Positions 17,801 to 25,990 of a stretch of 64,000 nt of DNA are shown piece after piece. The position numbers and the translations under genes were made by a program. The stretch lies in the NCBI GenBank assembly GCA_964512145.1, contig CAZEIM010000011.1, forward strand, positions 5,711 to 69,710, given 5' to 3'. The stretch is from CAYOHR01 sp964512145. GTDB taxonomy: Bacteria; Bacteroidota; Bacteroidia; Flavobacteriales_G; JALEGO01. Numbering within the stretch: position 1 is the first letter of the stretch; each line of letters opens with the position of its first letter. The notes under the pieces were generated by a model that saw only the letters and a list, made by a program, of their open reading frames with translations, did not search any database and was not told the DNA's origin.

Positions 17801-19184
17801 TTCACTCGGATTTCTTCCTATGGCTATTAGTACTGGAGAAGGCGCAGAAGTTCAGAGGCCATTGGCAACAGTAGTTATTGGGGGTTTGCTCATTGCCACA
17901 TTTCTTACGCTTTTTATTTTGCCTATATTATATAGGATGTTTCATCAATCTAAAACCATACAAAATAGTGCTATTTTATTTATAGGATTGGGTGCATTTA
18001 CGTTACATAATAATATGTATTCTCAAGTTTCTTTAACCCTTCAACAGGCCACGAATATTGCCATAGAAAATAATCTGACATTAAAAAATGAACATTTAAA
18101 AACAAAGTATATTCAAAAATTAATTAATACCGGAACGAATATTCCTTCAACATACATTTCGGGTGAATATGGGCAGATAAATAGTTTTTTTGTGGATAAA
18201 CGAATCGGAATTTCACAAGCGCTTAATTTTCCTGCTTTATACAAAAGACAAAAAGATTTATTTAAGGAGGAATTTAAACTTAGTTTTTTAAATGTTGGAG
18301 TTCAAGAAGTAGAACTTAAAAAGCAAGTAGCTCTACTATTTTATACATTAGATTATTTTCAGAAAAAAAAGGAAATTTTCATAAAGCATGATAGTTTATA
18401 TGCTGAATTTTTAGATAGATCATTACTGCGTTATAAAACAGGAGAAAGTGATGGATTGGAAAAAATTACAGCAGAAAATTTGAGGAGTCAAATTTCTTTA
18501 CAATTATTTCATTTAGAGCAAGATATGGAAATAGCTCAACTGCAATTTCAATTATTATTGAACGATACAACACATTTTGTGGTAGAAAACACCGATAAGA
18601 TACCTTACCAAATAACATATGCAGATTCAAGTTCGCTCTCTTTACATCCTTTTATGAAAATACTTAGTCAACAACAACAAATTGCTGCTTTTAATACAAG
18701 GGTAGAACGTGTAAAATTATTGCCTGATTTTGTGTTGTCATATAATGTAATGAGTATGAGTGGGGTAGGTGCTGATAATAAAAACTATACTGGAAAAATG
18801 CAGTTTCAGTCTGGCCAAATCGGTCTTGGGATTCCAATTTTTAACACACATCAAAGAGCTAAAATTCAAGCATCTATTACTAACGAAATAATTGCCAAAA
18901 ATGAGTATGAGTTGAGGTTTAAAAACTTTGAGAATCAATATAAACTCGCGCTAGTTCAGTGCCAAAAACATTTAGAAACTGTTTTATACTATCAAAATAC
19001 GGGCTTAAAAAATGCCAAATTAATACATGAAGCTGCTAACCTAAAATTTAAAAATGGCGAACTAAATTATTTAGATTGGATTCTGCTGATAAATCAAGCA
19101 ATTCAAATTCAGAGCGATTATATTGAAGCGCTTAAAAATTTTCATTTTGCTAATACCGAACTATTATTTTATTCAAACTATTAA
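14841..19184 (+). CDS. CusA/CzcA-family heavy-metal efflux RND pump fused to a TolC/CusC-like outer-membrane domain
   Basis: Residues 1 to about 1035 form a complete HME-RND pump: a first membrane helix, porter domain, the central block with FGLIIDGAVIIVEA (the Asp of the proton relay), a second porter half and a second membrane block with AVLNGIVLIAEFNR. After a hydrophobic stretch near 1040-1055 (ending NNMYSQ, like a signal peptide) comes an outer-membrane efflux protein of about 390 residues with two long coiled-coil repeats (LTLQQATNIAIENNLTLKN and later). Such fusions occur in Bacteroidota. The pump exports monovalent (Cu, Ag) or divalent (Zn, Co, Cd) metal; which one is not determined. 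The adaptor gene follows 10 bases later. Confidence 0.9.
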   Translation: MLSKIILFSIKNKLIVGVFTIGLIILGIYEVKELPIDAVPDITNNQVQIITVAPALGTTDIERLITFPIEQVNSNIPGLIELRSFSRFGLSIVSIVFEDDVDIYWARQQVSERLQQIKDELPKDFGAPFLAPVTTGLGEIYQYVVRPEKGYEDKFSQMDLRTIQDWVVRKQLLSVKGVAEVSSFGGLLKQYEISVIPEKLRSFNITIHEIFTALEKNNQNTGGAYIEKGPTALFIRSEGLVGNIYDIQNMVVKNLSNGIPLLIKDVAEVKLGSATRYGSLTYNGESQVSGAIVLMLKGANSNEVIQLVKNKIQQIQKTLPKGVVIEPFIDRTKMVNKAISTVTTNLIEGALIVVFVLVLFLGNLRAGLLVASVIPLSMLFAISMMNLFGISGNLMSLGALDFGLIIDGAVIIVEAVMHQFTKSKQVDKLNRLTQAQMNIEVHNSATRMMNSAVFGQIIILIVYLPIFTLQGIEGKMFKPMAQTVAFALVGAFILSLTYIPMMSSLILSKKISLKMTFSDKMMNGLEHFYQKMLHVVLGRQKLAILSVIILFIFSVYLFTKLGGEFIPTLPEGDYAVEARLLPGSNLNASIELTSKASKILLNKFPEVLKVVTKTGSSEVPTDPMPIEASDIIIVLKDREDWTSAKTYDELESKMAKELQSIAGVTFGFQYPVAMRFNELISGARQDVVCKIFGEDLDTLAYYAKMLGNISNTVKGSSGLYIETVSGLPQINIQYNRSAIAQYGLNIRDVNHVINTSFAGQVSGKVYEGEKRFDLVVRLSGENRNELFDVQNLLIQTPQGQHIPLSKLASVEISEGPNQIQRENSQRRIIVGFNVRGRDVESVVNELQKKVENQIILPSGYYITYGGAFENLEAAKSRLYIAVPISLVLIFFLLYLAFKSVKQGLLIYSAIPLSAMGGIIALSIRGISFSISAGVGFIALFGVAVLNGIVLIAEFNRLKKDGWSDINQIVIQGTKTRLRPVLMTALVASLGFLPMAISTGEGAEVQRPLATVVIGGLLIATFLTLFILPILYRMFHQSKTIQNSAILFIGLGAFTLHNNMYSQVSLTLQQATNIAIENNLTLKNEHLKTKYIQKLINTGTNIPSTYISGEYGQINSFFVDKRIGISQALNFPALYKRQKDLFKEEFKLSFLNVGVQEVELKKQVALLFYTLDYFQKKKEIFIKHDSLYAEFLDRSLLRYKTGESDGLEKITAENLRSQISLQLFHLEQDMEIAQLQFQLLLNDTTHFVVENTDKIPYQITYADSSSLSLHPFMKILSQQQQIAAFNTRVERVKLLPDFVLSYNVMSMSGVGADNKNYTGKMQFQSGQIGLGIPIFNTHQRAKIQASITNEIIAKNEYELRFKNFENQYKLALVQCQKHLETVLYYQNTGLKNAKLIHEAANLKFKNGELNYLDWILLINQAIQIQSDYIEALKNFHFANTELLFYSNY

Positions 19185-19194
19185 AAATATCCGT

Positions 19195-20328
19195 ATGAAG
19201 AAAAAAAACCTGATTATTATAAACATATTGTTATTATTGGCTTCATGTGAGCGCAATCAACATCTTGAAAAAGAATTAATACAAGAAAAACCATCAAGTT
19301 TAGTAAGTTTAAGTAGTGAGCAATACTCACAAGCCGATATCGTAACCGGAAAATTAACCAATAAAGATATTTCATCAATACTTAAGGTAAACGGAAAAAT
19401 TGAAATGTCACCCAAAAGTAAAGTTTCAATATCGGCACCATTGGGAGGGTACATTAAATTTATCCATCTCATGCCCGGAATGCATATTCATAAAGGTGAT
19501 TTATTAGTAGTATTAGAAGATATTCAATATATTCAATTACAACAAGACTATTTAACTGCCAAAACACAGTTTGGTTTACTGGAAAGTGAATATAAAAGAC
19601 AGCATGAGTTAAATAAAAATAAGGCAAGTAGCGATAAAATTTATGAGCAGGCAAAAGCAAGCTATGAAACACAATTAGTGTTACTTAAATCATTAGAACA
19701 AAAATTACTACTCATTGGTATACAGCCTGAAAATATAAAACCTGATAATATATCAAAAAGCATAGAAATTTTTTCACCCATTACCGGGTATATATTATCA
19801 GTAAATGTAAATATTGGAAAATTTGTTAATTCGGGGGAAGTAATTATTGAGCTGGCAAACCCAAAAGAAATGTTTTTAGCACTTACCGTATTTGAAAGTG
19901 ATATTAATAAACTTACTGTTGGACAAACTTTATGGGCTTACCCTAATTCAAAACCCAATAAAAAATATTCTTTTACCGCTGATTTTATTAGGAAGAGTAT
20001 AGATTTAGATAATTCTTCTATGGTGTATTGTGTATTGACGAATGCAGATGATTATCTATTGCTAGGAATGTTTATGTCAGCAGAGATTGAATTATCCAAA
20101 AATAATTCATGGGTTATCCCCGCAAGTGCGGTAGTAACCTTTGATAATAAAAATTATGTTTTTATATTAAAAAGCAATAAAGAGTTTGAAATGAAAGAGA
20201 TAAAAGTAGGATATACTCATGATGGACTAACGGAGCTATTAGACGTTGATAATTTAACGAATGAAACTTTTGTGTTTAAAGGGGCTTATAACCTTTTGTT
20301 GGCCTTAAAAAATTCGCCTCAAGAGTAG
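19195..20328 (+). CDS. RND efflux periplasmic adaptor lipoprotein (CusB/CzcB type)
   Basis: The ATG at 19195 gives a lipoprotein signal peptide with lipobox LLLASC. The frame stays open further upstream into the pump gene, but those codons are not needed. The mature protein has the membrane-fusion order: a barrel strand pair ending SISAPLGGYIKFIHLMPG (first lipoyl half), a coiled-coil hairpin of about 80 residues, a second lipoyl half (IFSPITGYILSVNVNIGKFVNSG), then beta-barrel and membrane-proximal domains. It links the CusA part to the outer-membrane part of the fused pump. No N-terminal metal-chaperone (YHS or CusF-like) domain is present. About 377 residues. Confidence 0.87.
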   Translation: MKKKNLIIINILLLLASCERNQHLEKELIQEKPSSLVSLSSEQYSQADIVTGKLTNKDISSILKVNGKIEMSPKSKVSISAPLGGYIKFIHLMPGMHIHKGDLLVVLEDIQYIQLQQDYLTAKTQFGLLESEYKRQHELNKNKASSDKIYEQAKASYETQLVLLKSLEQKLLLIGIQPENIKPDNISKSIEIFSPITGYILSVNVNIGKFVNSGEVIIELANPKEMFLALTVFESDINKLTVGQTLWAYPNSKPNKKYSFTADFIRKSIDLDNSSMVYCVLTNADDYLLLGMFMSAEIELSKNNSWVIPASAVVTFDNKNYVFILKSNKEFEMKEIKVGYTHDGLTELLDVDNLTNETFVFKGAYNLLLALKNSPQE

Positions 20329-20352
20329 TTTCTATTTTATAATTGGCATTAT

Positions 20353-20374
20353 ATATCACGATTTATCGTAATAT
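20353..20374. promoter_or_regulatory. Candidate ArsR operator (imperfect palindrome)
   Basis: The 22-base element ATATCACGAT-TT-ATCGTAATAT is a near-perfect inverted repeat with one mismatched pair (C20357 against A20370). It lies 49 bases before the arsR start and upstream of a TAATATTG box (20412-20419). Short AT-rich palindromes with ATCG/CGAT half-sites are typical operators of ArsR/SmtB repressors. Autoregulation of the arsenic operon is the likely role. Confidence 0.55.
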
Positions 20375-20423
20375 TTTTTACTGTATAATTTTAATACTTA
20401 AAAATATATTCTAATATTGCAAT

Positions 20424-20753
20424 ATGGGAATAACAAAAACAAAAGGATTTTCAAAAAAAACAATTGATATGGCTGAGGTTTTAAAGGCGCTTGGCCATCC
20501 TGCAAGACTTGCTATTATGGAGTATTTAGCTCAAAGAACTTCTTGTATTTGTAATGATATAGTGGATGAAATTCCTTTGGCACAACCTACCATTTCAAGA
20601 CATCTTTCTGAGCTAAAAAAGGCAGGACTAATTAAGGGGGTTATTGAAGGTAAGAATATATGTTATTGTATAAACGAAAATAGATGGAATGAGTTAAAAG
20701 TATTGATTATGAATTTATCTGTTCAATTAGATACTATGAACAAGTGTTGTTAA
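20424..20753 (+). CDS. arsR: ArsR/SmtB-family metalloregulator
   Basis: This 109-residue winged-helix repressor has the family core LKALGHPARLAIMEYL, a recognition helix PLAQPTISRHLSELKKAGLI, and a wing VIEGKNICYCIN. The Cys pair in RTSCICNDI sits close to the DNA-binding helix, where ArsR proteins bind As(III), and the C-terminus ends in Lys-Cys-Cys. Binding of arsenite would release it from DNA. It heads a run arsR-DUF6428-arsC-acr3 with short gaps, and a palindromic candidate operator lies just upstream. Confidence 0.88.
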   Translation: MGITKTKGFSKKTIDMAEVLKALGHPARLAIMEYLAQRTSCICNDIVDEIPLAQPTISRHLSELKKAGLIKGVIEGKNICYCINENRWNELKVLIMNLSVQLDTMNKCC

Positions 20754-20784
20754 ATAAACTATTAAACTTTAAAAATGATAATCT

Positions 20785-21255
20785 ATGAAACTATCTGAGT
20801 TAAAAATGATTTTACATAATCTAAACACTGTTGAATTTATTTTGCCAAACGGGAAAACTGTTCCAGAGCATTTTCATGTTACAGAAGTTGGTGAAATAAA
20901 TAAACGGTTTATTGATTGTGGCGGAACGGTTAGAAATGAGTCACTTATCCTTTTTCAATTATGGACAGCCAATGATTATGATCATCGACTAGGAGCTAAA
21001 AAACTTAAGTCAATTATTGAACTTTCAGAAAAACAACTAGCCTTGAATGATTTAGAAATTGAGGTCGAATTTCAATCAGAAACCATTGGTAAATATGGAA
21101 TTGAGTATCATGAAGGTCGATTTATTCTTGTAAATAAACAAACCAATTGTTTAGCAAAAGATAATTGTGGAATACCTAAACAAAAAGCAAGAGTTAAGCT
21201 CTCATCTCTTAACGATCAAAATAGTTGTTGTGTTCCAAATTCCGGGTGTTGTTAA
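20785..21255 (+). CDS. DUF6428 family protein with Cys-rich C-terminal tail
   Basis: This 156-residue cytoplasmic protein has no signal peptide. The N-terminal part (LPNGKTVPEHFHVTEVGEI, then IDCGGTVR and FQLWTANDYDHRL) matches the pattern I know from DUF6428 proteins, which are found in arsenic operons of Bacteroidota. Its biochemical role is unknown. The last 40 residues hold a Cys cluster: C138 and C144 in NCLAKDNC, and the paired cysteines C148-C149 and C155-C156 in SCCVPNSGCC. Such vicinal cysteines can bind As(III), so an arsenite-binding or delivery role is a reasonable guess. Confidence 0.6.
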   Translation: MKLSELKMILHNLNTVEFILPNGKTVPEHFHVTEVGEINKRFIDCGGTVRNESLILFQLWTANDYDHRLGAKKLKSIIELSEKQLALNDLEIEVEFQSETIGKYGIEYHEGRFILVNKQTNCLAKDNCGIPKQKARVKLSSLNDQNSCCVPNSGCC

Positions 21256-21274
21256 TTAAAAGTTTATAACATAC

Positions 21275-21898
21275 ATGAAAACACAAGAATTATCCATGCT
21301 ACCTGAGCTTTCAAAAGCAATTGACAGTATTGTTAAAACACAAATTTCAGCCAAAAGAAAAGAAATTCTTTTCCCACTTATAGAATATATTAAGAGTAAA
21401 ATTAAACAAGGAAAAAAGGTTAATCTTCATTTTATTTGCACACACAATTCTCGTAGGAGTCAATTTGCTCAAATTTGGGCACAAACTGCAGCTCATTATT
21501 ATGGAGTTCAAGCCAATTGTTATTCAGGAGGAGTAGAAGTAACTGCATTCAATGAAAGAGCAGTTGAGGCTATTAAAAGAAGCGGATTTCGTATTATTTC
21601 AAAAGGCGAGGTCAACCCGGTTTACTTTGTGTTTTTTTCGGATCATGAAGAGCCCATTACAACTTTTTCTAAGATTTATAATGACTCTATAAATAATATG
21701 GATGAATTTGCTGCAATTATGACCTGTTCACATGCTGATGAAAACTGTCCGGTTATTCCAGGGGCTGAAATTCGTATCTCTATTGTATATTCCGACCCAA
21801 AAGAATTCGATAATTCACTAATGGAGACTGAGAAATATGACGAAAGATCTATTCAAATAGCCTCAGAAATGTTTTATGTGTTTTCAAAAATTATTTAA
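21275..21898 (+). CDS. arsC: Arsenate reductase, low-molecular-weight protein tyrosine phosphatase type
   Basis: This enzyme reduces arsenate to arsenite in the cytoplasm. The P-loop nucleophile motif CTHNSRRS begins at C55. The two further cysteines of thioredoxin-linked ArsC appear as CSHADENC, with the same six-residue spacing as C82 and C89 of the staphylococcal enzyme. A later SDPKEF supplies the Asp-Pro general-acid loop. At 207 residues it is longer than the classical enzyme (about 130) because of an N-terminal helical extension of some 45 residues, usual in Bacteroidota versions. The acr3 gene starts 2 bases after its stop. Confidence 0.85.
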   Translation: MKTQELSMLPELSKAIDSIVKTQISAKRKEILFPLIEYIKSKIKQGKKVNLHFICTHNSRRSQFAQIWAQTAAHYYGVQANCYSGGVEVTAFNERAVEAIKRSGFRIISKGEVNPVYFVFFSDHEEPITTFSKIYNDSINNMDEFAAIMTCSHADENCPVIPGAEIRISIVYSDPKEFDNSLMETEKYDERSIQIASEMFYVFSKII

Positions 21899-21900
21899 GT

Positions 21901-22959
21901 ATGTCAGAACAAGCTAATATCGGATTTTTTGAAAAGTATTTAACCTTTTGGGTATTAATTTGTATTGTCGTTGGAATTGGATTAGGAAATATTTCGGGCG
22001 AACATATAGCTATATTAAGTGAATGGAATATTGCATCTGTAAATATTCCGGTTTCCATTTTAGTTTGGTTAATGGTATACCCTATGATGGCTCAAATTGA
22101 CTTCTCAGCTCTAAAAGATGTGTCTAGAAATTGGAGGGGGTTAAGTTTAACAGTTGTGGTTAACTGGCTTATTAAACCATTTACCATGGCCTTGTTTACC
22201 TATGTTTTCTTCTACCATTTATATGAAGCATGGATAACACCAGAAGATGCAGAGCAGTTTTTGGCCGGTGCTATATTATTAGGAGCGGCTCCTTGTACGG
22301 CTATGGTTTTTGTTTGGTCTTATCTTACCAAGGGAGATGCTAATTACACTCTAGTGCAAGTATCCGTAAACGATTTAATATTATTAGTAGCTTTTATTCC
22401 AATTGTCGGGTTTTTATTTTCATGGTTCGATATAAATTTTTTAAATAGTGAAGGGAAAGTTATAGGAATCCCATACGACACGTTAATTACATCAGTTTTT
22501 ATTTTTGTCGTAATACCTCTTTTTTTTGGCTACATAACCAATCGTATTTTAATAAAACAAAGAGGACAAAAATGGTTTGTAAATAATTTTTTAAAAAGAC
22601 TTAAACCACTTTCTATTTCAGCACTTTTATTAACCTTGGTATTAATTTTTGCATTTCAAGGTCAAAAAATCATGGATAGTCCTATGGCTATTTTGCTCAT
22701 AGCAATCCCATTAACAGTGCAAACCTATTTCATCTTTTTTGTAAGTTGGTTTGTTGGCAAATTCTTGAAATTACATCACAATATTTGTGCTCCTTCTGCA
22801 TTGATTGGAGCCAGTAATTTTTTTGAGTTAGCGGTAGCTGTTTCGATAACTCTTTTTGGCTTAAACTCAGGAGCTTCATTAACAACAGTAGTTGGCGTAC
22901 TTATTGAAGTTCCAGTCATGCTTTCTTTGGTTTATTTAGCGAATAAATGGAAGTATTGA
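21901..22959 (+). CDS. acr3: Arsenite efflux transporter, ACR3 family
   Basis: An inner-membrane exporter of As(OH)3, 352 residues with about ten membrane segments. Family motifs are visible: the conserved Cys in GAAPCTAMVFVWSYL, followed by GDANYTLVQVSVNDLI, and late in the protein APSALIGASNFFELAVAV. It completes the arsenic resistance set with the regulator and reductase directly upstream and is the last gene of that operon. No strong terminator hairpin is obvious after it. Confidence 0.92.
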   Translation: MSEQANIGFFEKYLTFWVLICIVVGIGLGNISGEHIAILSEWNIASVNIPVSILVWLMVYPMMAQIDFSALKDVSRNWRGLSLTVVVNWLIKPFTMALFTYVFFYHLYEAWITPEDAEQFLAGAILLGAAPCTAMVFVWSYLTKGDANYTLVQVSVNDLILLVAFIPIVGFLFSWFDINFLNSEGKVIGIPYDTLITSVFIFVVIPLFFGYITNRILIKQRGQKWFVNNFLKRLKPLSISALLLTLVLIFAFQGQKIMDSPMAILLIAIPLTVQTYFIFFVSWFVGKFLKLHHNICAPSALIGASNFFELAVAVSITLFGLNSGASLTTVVGVLIEVPVMLSLVYLANKWKY

Positions 22960-23267
22960 TAGGGTGGAGTTAAAGCAACTATATCTTTTTTGCTTTTAAA
23001 AATTGTCTCAGAAACGTTAAAATATCGAACTTTTTGTTACTTGAAGACATGAGATTATTAGAAGAATTTTCTAAAAATCTAGCTTAAATCTATCTGTTTT
23101 CTCAAAAGTAGAATTAATTAATTAAAAGGATTATAAGTTAGAGTTTTGCAATATTAAAAATCGAAAAAAAGCATTGAATAATTCCTTTTGAATTTGTTAT
23201 GTAGAATTTATTTTATATAATTCCATTCATAAACTATTTGGCATTCAAATAAATAAAGAACAGAAAA
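22960..23267. other. Intergenic region, no gene recognised
   Basis: These 308 AT-rich bases lie between acr3 and the reductase gene. The longest plausible reading from an ATG (23049) gives 12 codons. I see no tRNA, insertion-sequence end or strong hairpin. It probably holds the 3' end of the ars transcript and a promoter for the next gene. Confidence 0.5.
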
Positions 23268-23807
23268 ATGAACAAAATAAATAGTGTATTTATCGCAACA
23301 AGTTTGGACGGCTATATTGCTGACAAAAATGGTAAAATTGATTGGTTGAATTCTATTCCTAATCCCGAGAATGATGATATGGGATACATAGAATTCTATA
23401 AACGAATTGACGCACTTATAATGGGGCGAACTACATTTGAAACTGTTCTTGGGTTTGATGTCGAGTGGCCATATAAAAAACCAGTTTTTGTATTGAGTAA
23501 TAAATTAGAAGAAATACCCGAAAGTCATAAAGATAAAGCCTTTTTGGTTAAAGGGACTTTGACTGAAATATTAGAGCAAATACACAAAAAAGGATTTAAT
23601 AGACTATATATAGATGGTGGAACAACAATTAGGAACTTTTTGAAAGAGGGGTTGATTGATGAAATGACTATAACAATTATTCCAATTTTATTAGGAGGGG
23701 GATCTTACTTATTTACTGAATTGCCCCAGGAACAAAAGTTTGAATTAATTGAAACAAAAACTTATCTAAACCAAATAATACAAAGTCATTTTAAGCGCAA
23801 AAAATAA
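23268..23807 (+). CDS. Dihydrofolate reductase family protein (RibD C-terminal-domain type)
   Basis: This 179-residue cytoplasmic protein has the fold of DHFR and the RibD reductase domain: SVFIATSLDGYIADKNGKIDWL at the start, MGRTTFETV for NADPH binding, PVFVLSN, and LYIDGGTTIRNFLKEGLIDEM near the end. Members of this YyaP/YwjB-like group are distinct from the essential folate enzyme and their substrates are mostly unknown. It stands alone between a 308-base gap and the tRNA, with no operon partner. Confidence 0.75.
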   Translation: MNKINSVFIATSLDGYIADKNGKIDWLNSIPNPENDDMGYIEFYKRIDALIMGRTTFETVLGFDVEWPYKKPVFVLSNKLEEIPESHKDKAFLVKGTLTEILEQIHKKGFNRLYIDGGTTIRNFLKEGLIDEMTITIIPILLGGGSYLFTELPQEQKFELIETKTYLNQIIQSHFKRKK

Positions 23808-23921
23808 ATAAGAAATATTAACAATGAGTAAGGAGAAATAAGCCTGTTTAAAACAAATTTACTTAAAAAGGAGTAGGACCTTTATTTGTTCATAATCGAT
23901 TAGCCCCATAGGTTAATAAAA

Positions 23922-23960
23922 ACAAAAAACTTTCTTTATTGAAATAGCAAGCTTTTTTGT
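23922..23960 (-). terminator. Probable terminator of the tRNA-Leu transcript
   Basis: On the minus strand an arm ACAAAAAA-G-CTT pairs with AAGTTTTTTGT (11 pairs, one bulged G) and is followed by a T-rich run GTTTTTATT. It lies just past the tRNA 3' end at 23967. Confidence 0.45.
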
Positions 23961-23966
23961 TTAATG

Positions 23967-24050
23967 TACCCGGGGTGGGAATCGAACCCACATGTTATTG
24001 CTAACACTGGTGTTTGAGACCAGCGCGTCTACCAGTTCCGCCACCCGGGC
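23967..24050 (-). tRNA. tRNA-Leu (anticodon CAA)
   Basis: The 84-base cloverleaf reads on the minus strand with 5' acceptor GCCCGGG and 3' CCCGGGT closed by a G-U pair, discriminator A, and no encoded CCA. The anticodon arm is CTGGT-CTCAAAC-ACCAG, so the anticodon is CAA (reads UUG). The T arm is GTGGG-TTCGATT-CCCAC. The long variable arm (around TGTTAGCAATAACA) is typical of class II tRNAs such as leucine. Confidence 0.95.
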
Positions 24051-24114
24051 ATTATGGTAGTGCAAATGTAAAAAATAAACTGAATTATGTATCTAAAATG
24101 TTTGTATAGATTTT

Positions 24115-24759
24115 TTACTTTTTTCGTACAATCATTAATCCATCACGAATTCCTAATAATATGTTTTCGACTCTATGGTCTTCTTGCACCATACGATTAA
24201 ATGAATGTAAGGCATTGGTTTCTTTATCTTTTTCCACCAATTTTGAATCGGTTACTTTGCCACTCCACAAAACATTGTCGGCAATAATATAACCTCCGGG
24301 ACGAACATCATCAAATATCTGATTGTAATAATTTATGTAGTTTTCTTTATCTGCATCAATAAATACAATATCCCATGTTTCATGTAACTTATTAATTTCA
24401 TGTTCGGCATTTCCTAAAATGGGAATAATTTTATTTTCCATGCCCGATTTTTTAATATATAATTTTACCATTTCATGTAATTCCTCATTGTTATCAATAG
24501 TGTAAACAGTTCCATTTTTTTGTAGGCCTTCAGCCCAACAAATGGCTGAATACCCTGTATAAGTTCCAATTTCAAGTACTTTTAATGGCTTTATCATATG
24601 GCTAAACATACTAATTAATCGACCTTGGTAATGGCCAGCTAACATACGAGGCATAAGAACTTTAGCATGAGTTTCTCTATTTAATTCTTTTAAAATATCA
24701 GGTTCTTTTTCTGTATATTTTTCTGCGTATTCTAGAATATTGGTTGGTAAAAAATCCAT
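24115..24759 (-). CDS. SAM-dependent O-methyltransferase (caffeoyl-CoA/catechol OMT type)
   Basis: The fold is a class I methyltransferase of about 214 residues: a helical N-terminus, the SAM motif VLEIGTYTGYSAICWAEGL, acidic YTIDNNEE, the metal-binding FIDADKENYINYY, and DNVLWSGKV. Asp residues of the last two motifs bind the divalent cation in this family. The methyl acceptor is unknown. The ATG at 24759 gives MDFLPTNILEYAEKY and starts 2 bases after the stop of the M16 peptidase gene. A longer reading to 24819 would overlap that gene and is less likely. Confidence 0.85.
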   Translation of the reverse strand: MDFLPTNILEYAEKYTEKEPDILKELNRETHAKVLMPRMLAGHYQGRLISMFSHMIKPLKVLEIGTYTGYSAICWAEGLQKNGTVYTIDNNEELHEMVKLYIKKSGMENKIIPILGNAEHEINKLHETWDIVFIDADKENYINYYNQIFDDVRPGGYIIADNVLWSGKVTDSKLVEKDKETNALHSFNRMVQEDHRVENILLGIRDGLMIVRKK

Positions 24760-24760
24760 G

Positions 24761-25990
24761 TTATTTAGGTATATAATGTAATATTGAAAACTTATGGTAA
24801 TTAAGAGTTTGTTTTGCACATTCTAATATATCGGATGAAGTAACTCCCTCTATTTTGTTTATGATTTCCTCAGGGGTTTCTATTTTATTAAGTAATGCTA
24901 AACTTTTACCTAAGGAAAGGATAAGATTGGATTTTTGATCTAAACTCATCATAAACTGTCGTACATACTGTTTTTTAGCTTGTTCCAATTTTTTTTGTGG
25001 CAACAAGGTTGAGCAAAATTCATCGCAAATATTTCGAATTATTTGCTTGGTTTTAGGTACATTTTTTTCATCTGTTCCAACGTAAATATTAAATATACCA
25101 TAATCTGTAAATGGAGTATAGGTAGATTCGGTATGATATGTGATGCCTAATTTTTCACGTAATATCATATTTAATTTTGAATTCATAACCGGCCCACCCA
25201 GCATATTATTTAAAATGCTAAGCGCAATAGATTTATTGTGGGTAGCATGTATAGCTTCAATTCCAAATAAAATATGAGTTTGATGGATGTTTTTGCTTTT
25301 GCTTGTTTCAAATAATACAGATTGATGTTGAAGTTTGAGTTTTTTTGTTTTTTTAAGATTTTTAGGTATTTCTACATACCTATTTAGTAGTTTTAGCACC
25401 TTATTAATAGATATGTTTCCAATGGAAGCAAAAACCATATTTTCAGGGGTAAAATAATCTCTAACAAACTCTACAATATCATCCCTTTTAATATTTTTTA
25501 CACTTTTTGAAGTACCTAAAATTGGCCTTCCTAATGGGTCGTTAGGGAGTAATAATTCATCAAACTCTTCGTAAATTAACTCAAAAGGATTGTCTAAATA
25601 CGAATTTATTTCATCTAACACTACTTCTTTTTCTTTTTCAATTTCTTTTTCAGAAAATACTGAGTGGAAACAAATATCCGATAACAATTCTATGGCTCTC
25701 GGATAAAATTCATTTAAAAAGGATGAATAAATACAAATATCTTCTTTAGATGTGTATGCATTTAATTCACCTCCAACTACCTCCATTCTATTTAATATAT
25801 GATGAACTTTTCGTTTTTGTGTGCCTTTAAACAATACATGTTCAATAAAATGAGCTAAGCCGTGTTGATGAATATTTTCATCCCTCGATCCGGTATTTAT
25901 TATCCATCCACAATGAGCTACCTTTGAAGTTTTATCTTCTACATGTATAACTCTAATATTGTGACTAGTTAAACCAGACTGAATATTCAT
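24761..25990 (-). CDS. M16 family zinc metallopeptidase
   Basis: This 409-residue insulinase/pitrilysin-type peptidase has the inverted zinc motif HFIEH (HxxEH) at about residues 46-50 in HFIEHVLFKGTQKR, and the downstream glutamate ligand in EKEVVLDEINSYLDNP. The second half-domain (MILREKLGITYHTESTY) is inactive, as usual. No clear signal peptide is present, which fits the cytoplasmic group related to mitochondrial processing peptidase. Its targets are unknown. The neighbouring genes are packed without gaps: the glycosyltransferase stop is next to its start, and the methyltransferase follows. Confidence 0.87.
   Translation of the reverse strand: MNIQSGLTSHNIRVIHVEDKTSKVAHCGWIINTGSRDENIHQHGLAHFIEHVLFKGTQKRKVHHILNRMEVVGGELNAYTSKEDICIYSSFLNEFYPRAIELLSDICFHSVFSEKEIEKEKEVVLDEINSYLDNPFELIYEEFDELLLPNDPLGRPILGTSKSVKNIKRDDIVEFVRDYFTPENMVFASIGNISINKVLKLLNRYVEIPKNLKKTKKLKLQHQSVLFETSKSKNIHQTHILFGIEAIHATHNKSIALSILNNMLGGPVMNSKLNMILREKLGITYHTESTYTPFTDYGIFNIYVGTDEKNVPKTKQIIRNICDEFCSTLLPQKKLEQAKKQYVRQFMMSLDQKSNLILSLGKSLALLNKIETPEEIINKIEGVTSSDILECAKQTLNYHKFSILHYIPK

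Noticed and set aside
23049..23087. Short reading frame MRLLEEFSKNLA in the acr3-reductase gap
   Set aside because: Only 12 codons, no start-site signal and no recognised family; I considered a transposase remnant but found nothing to support it.
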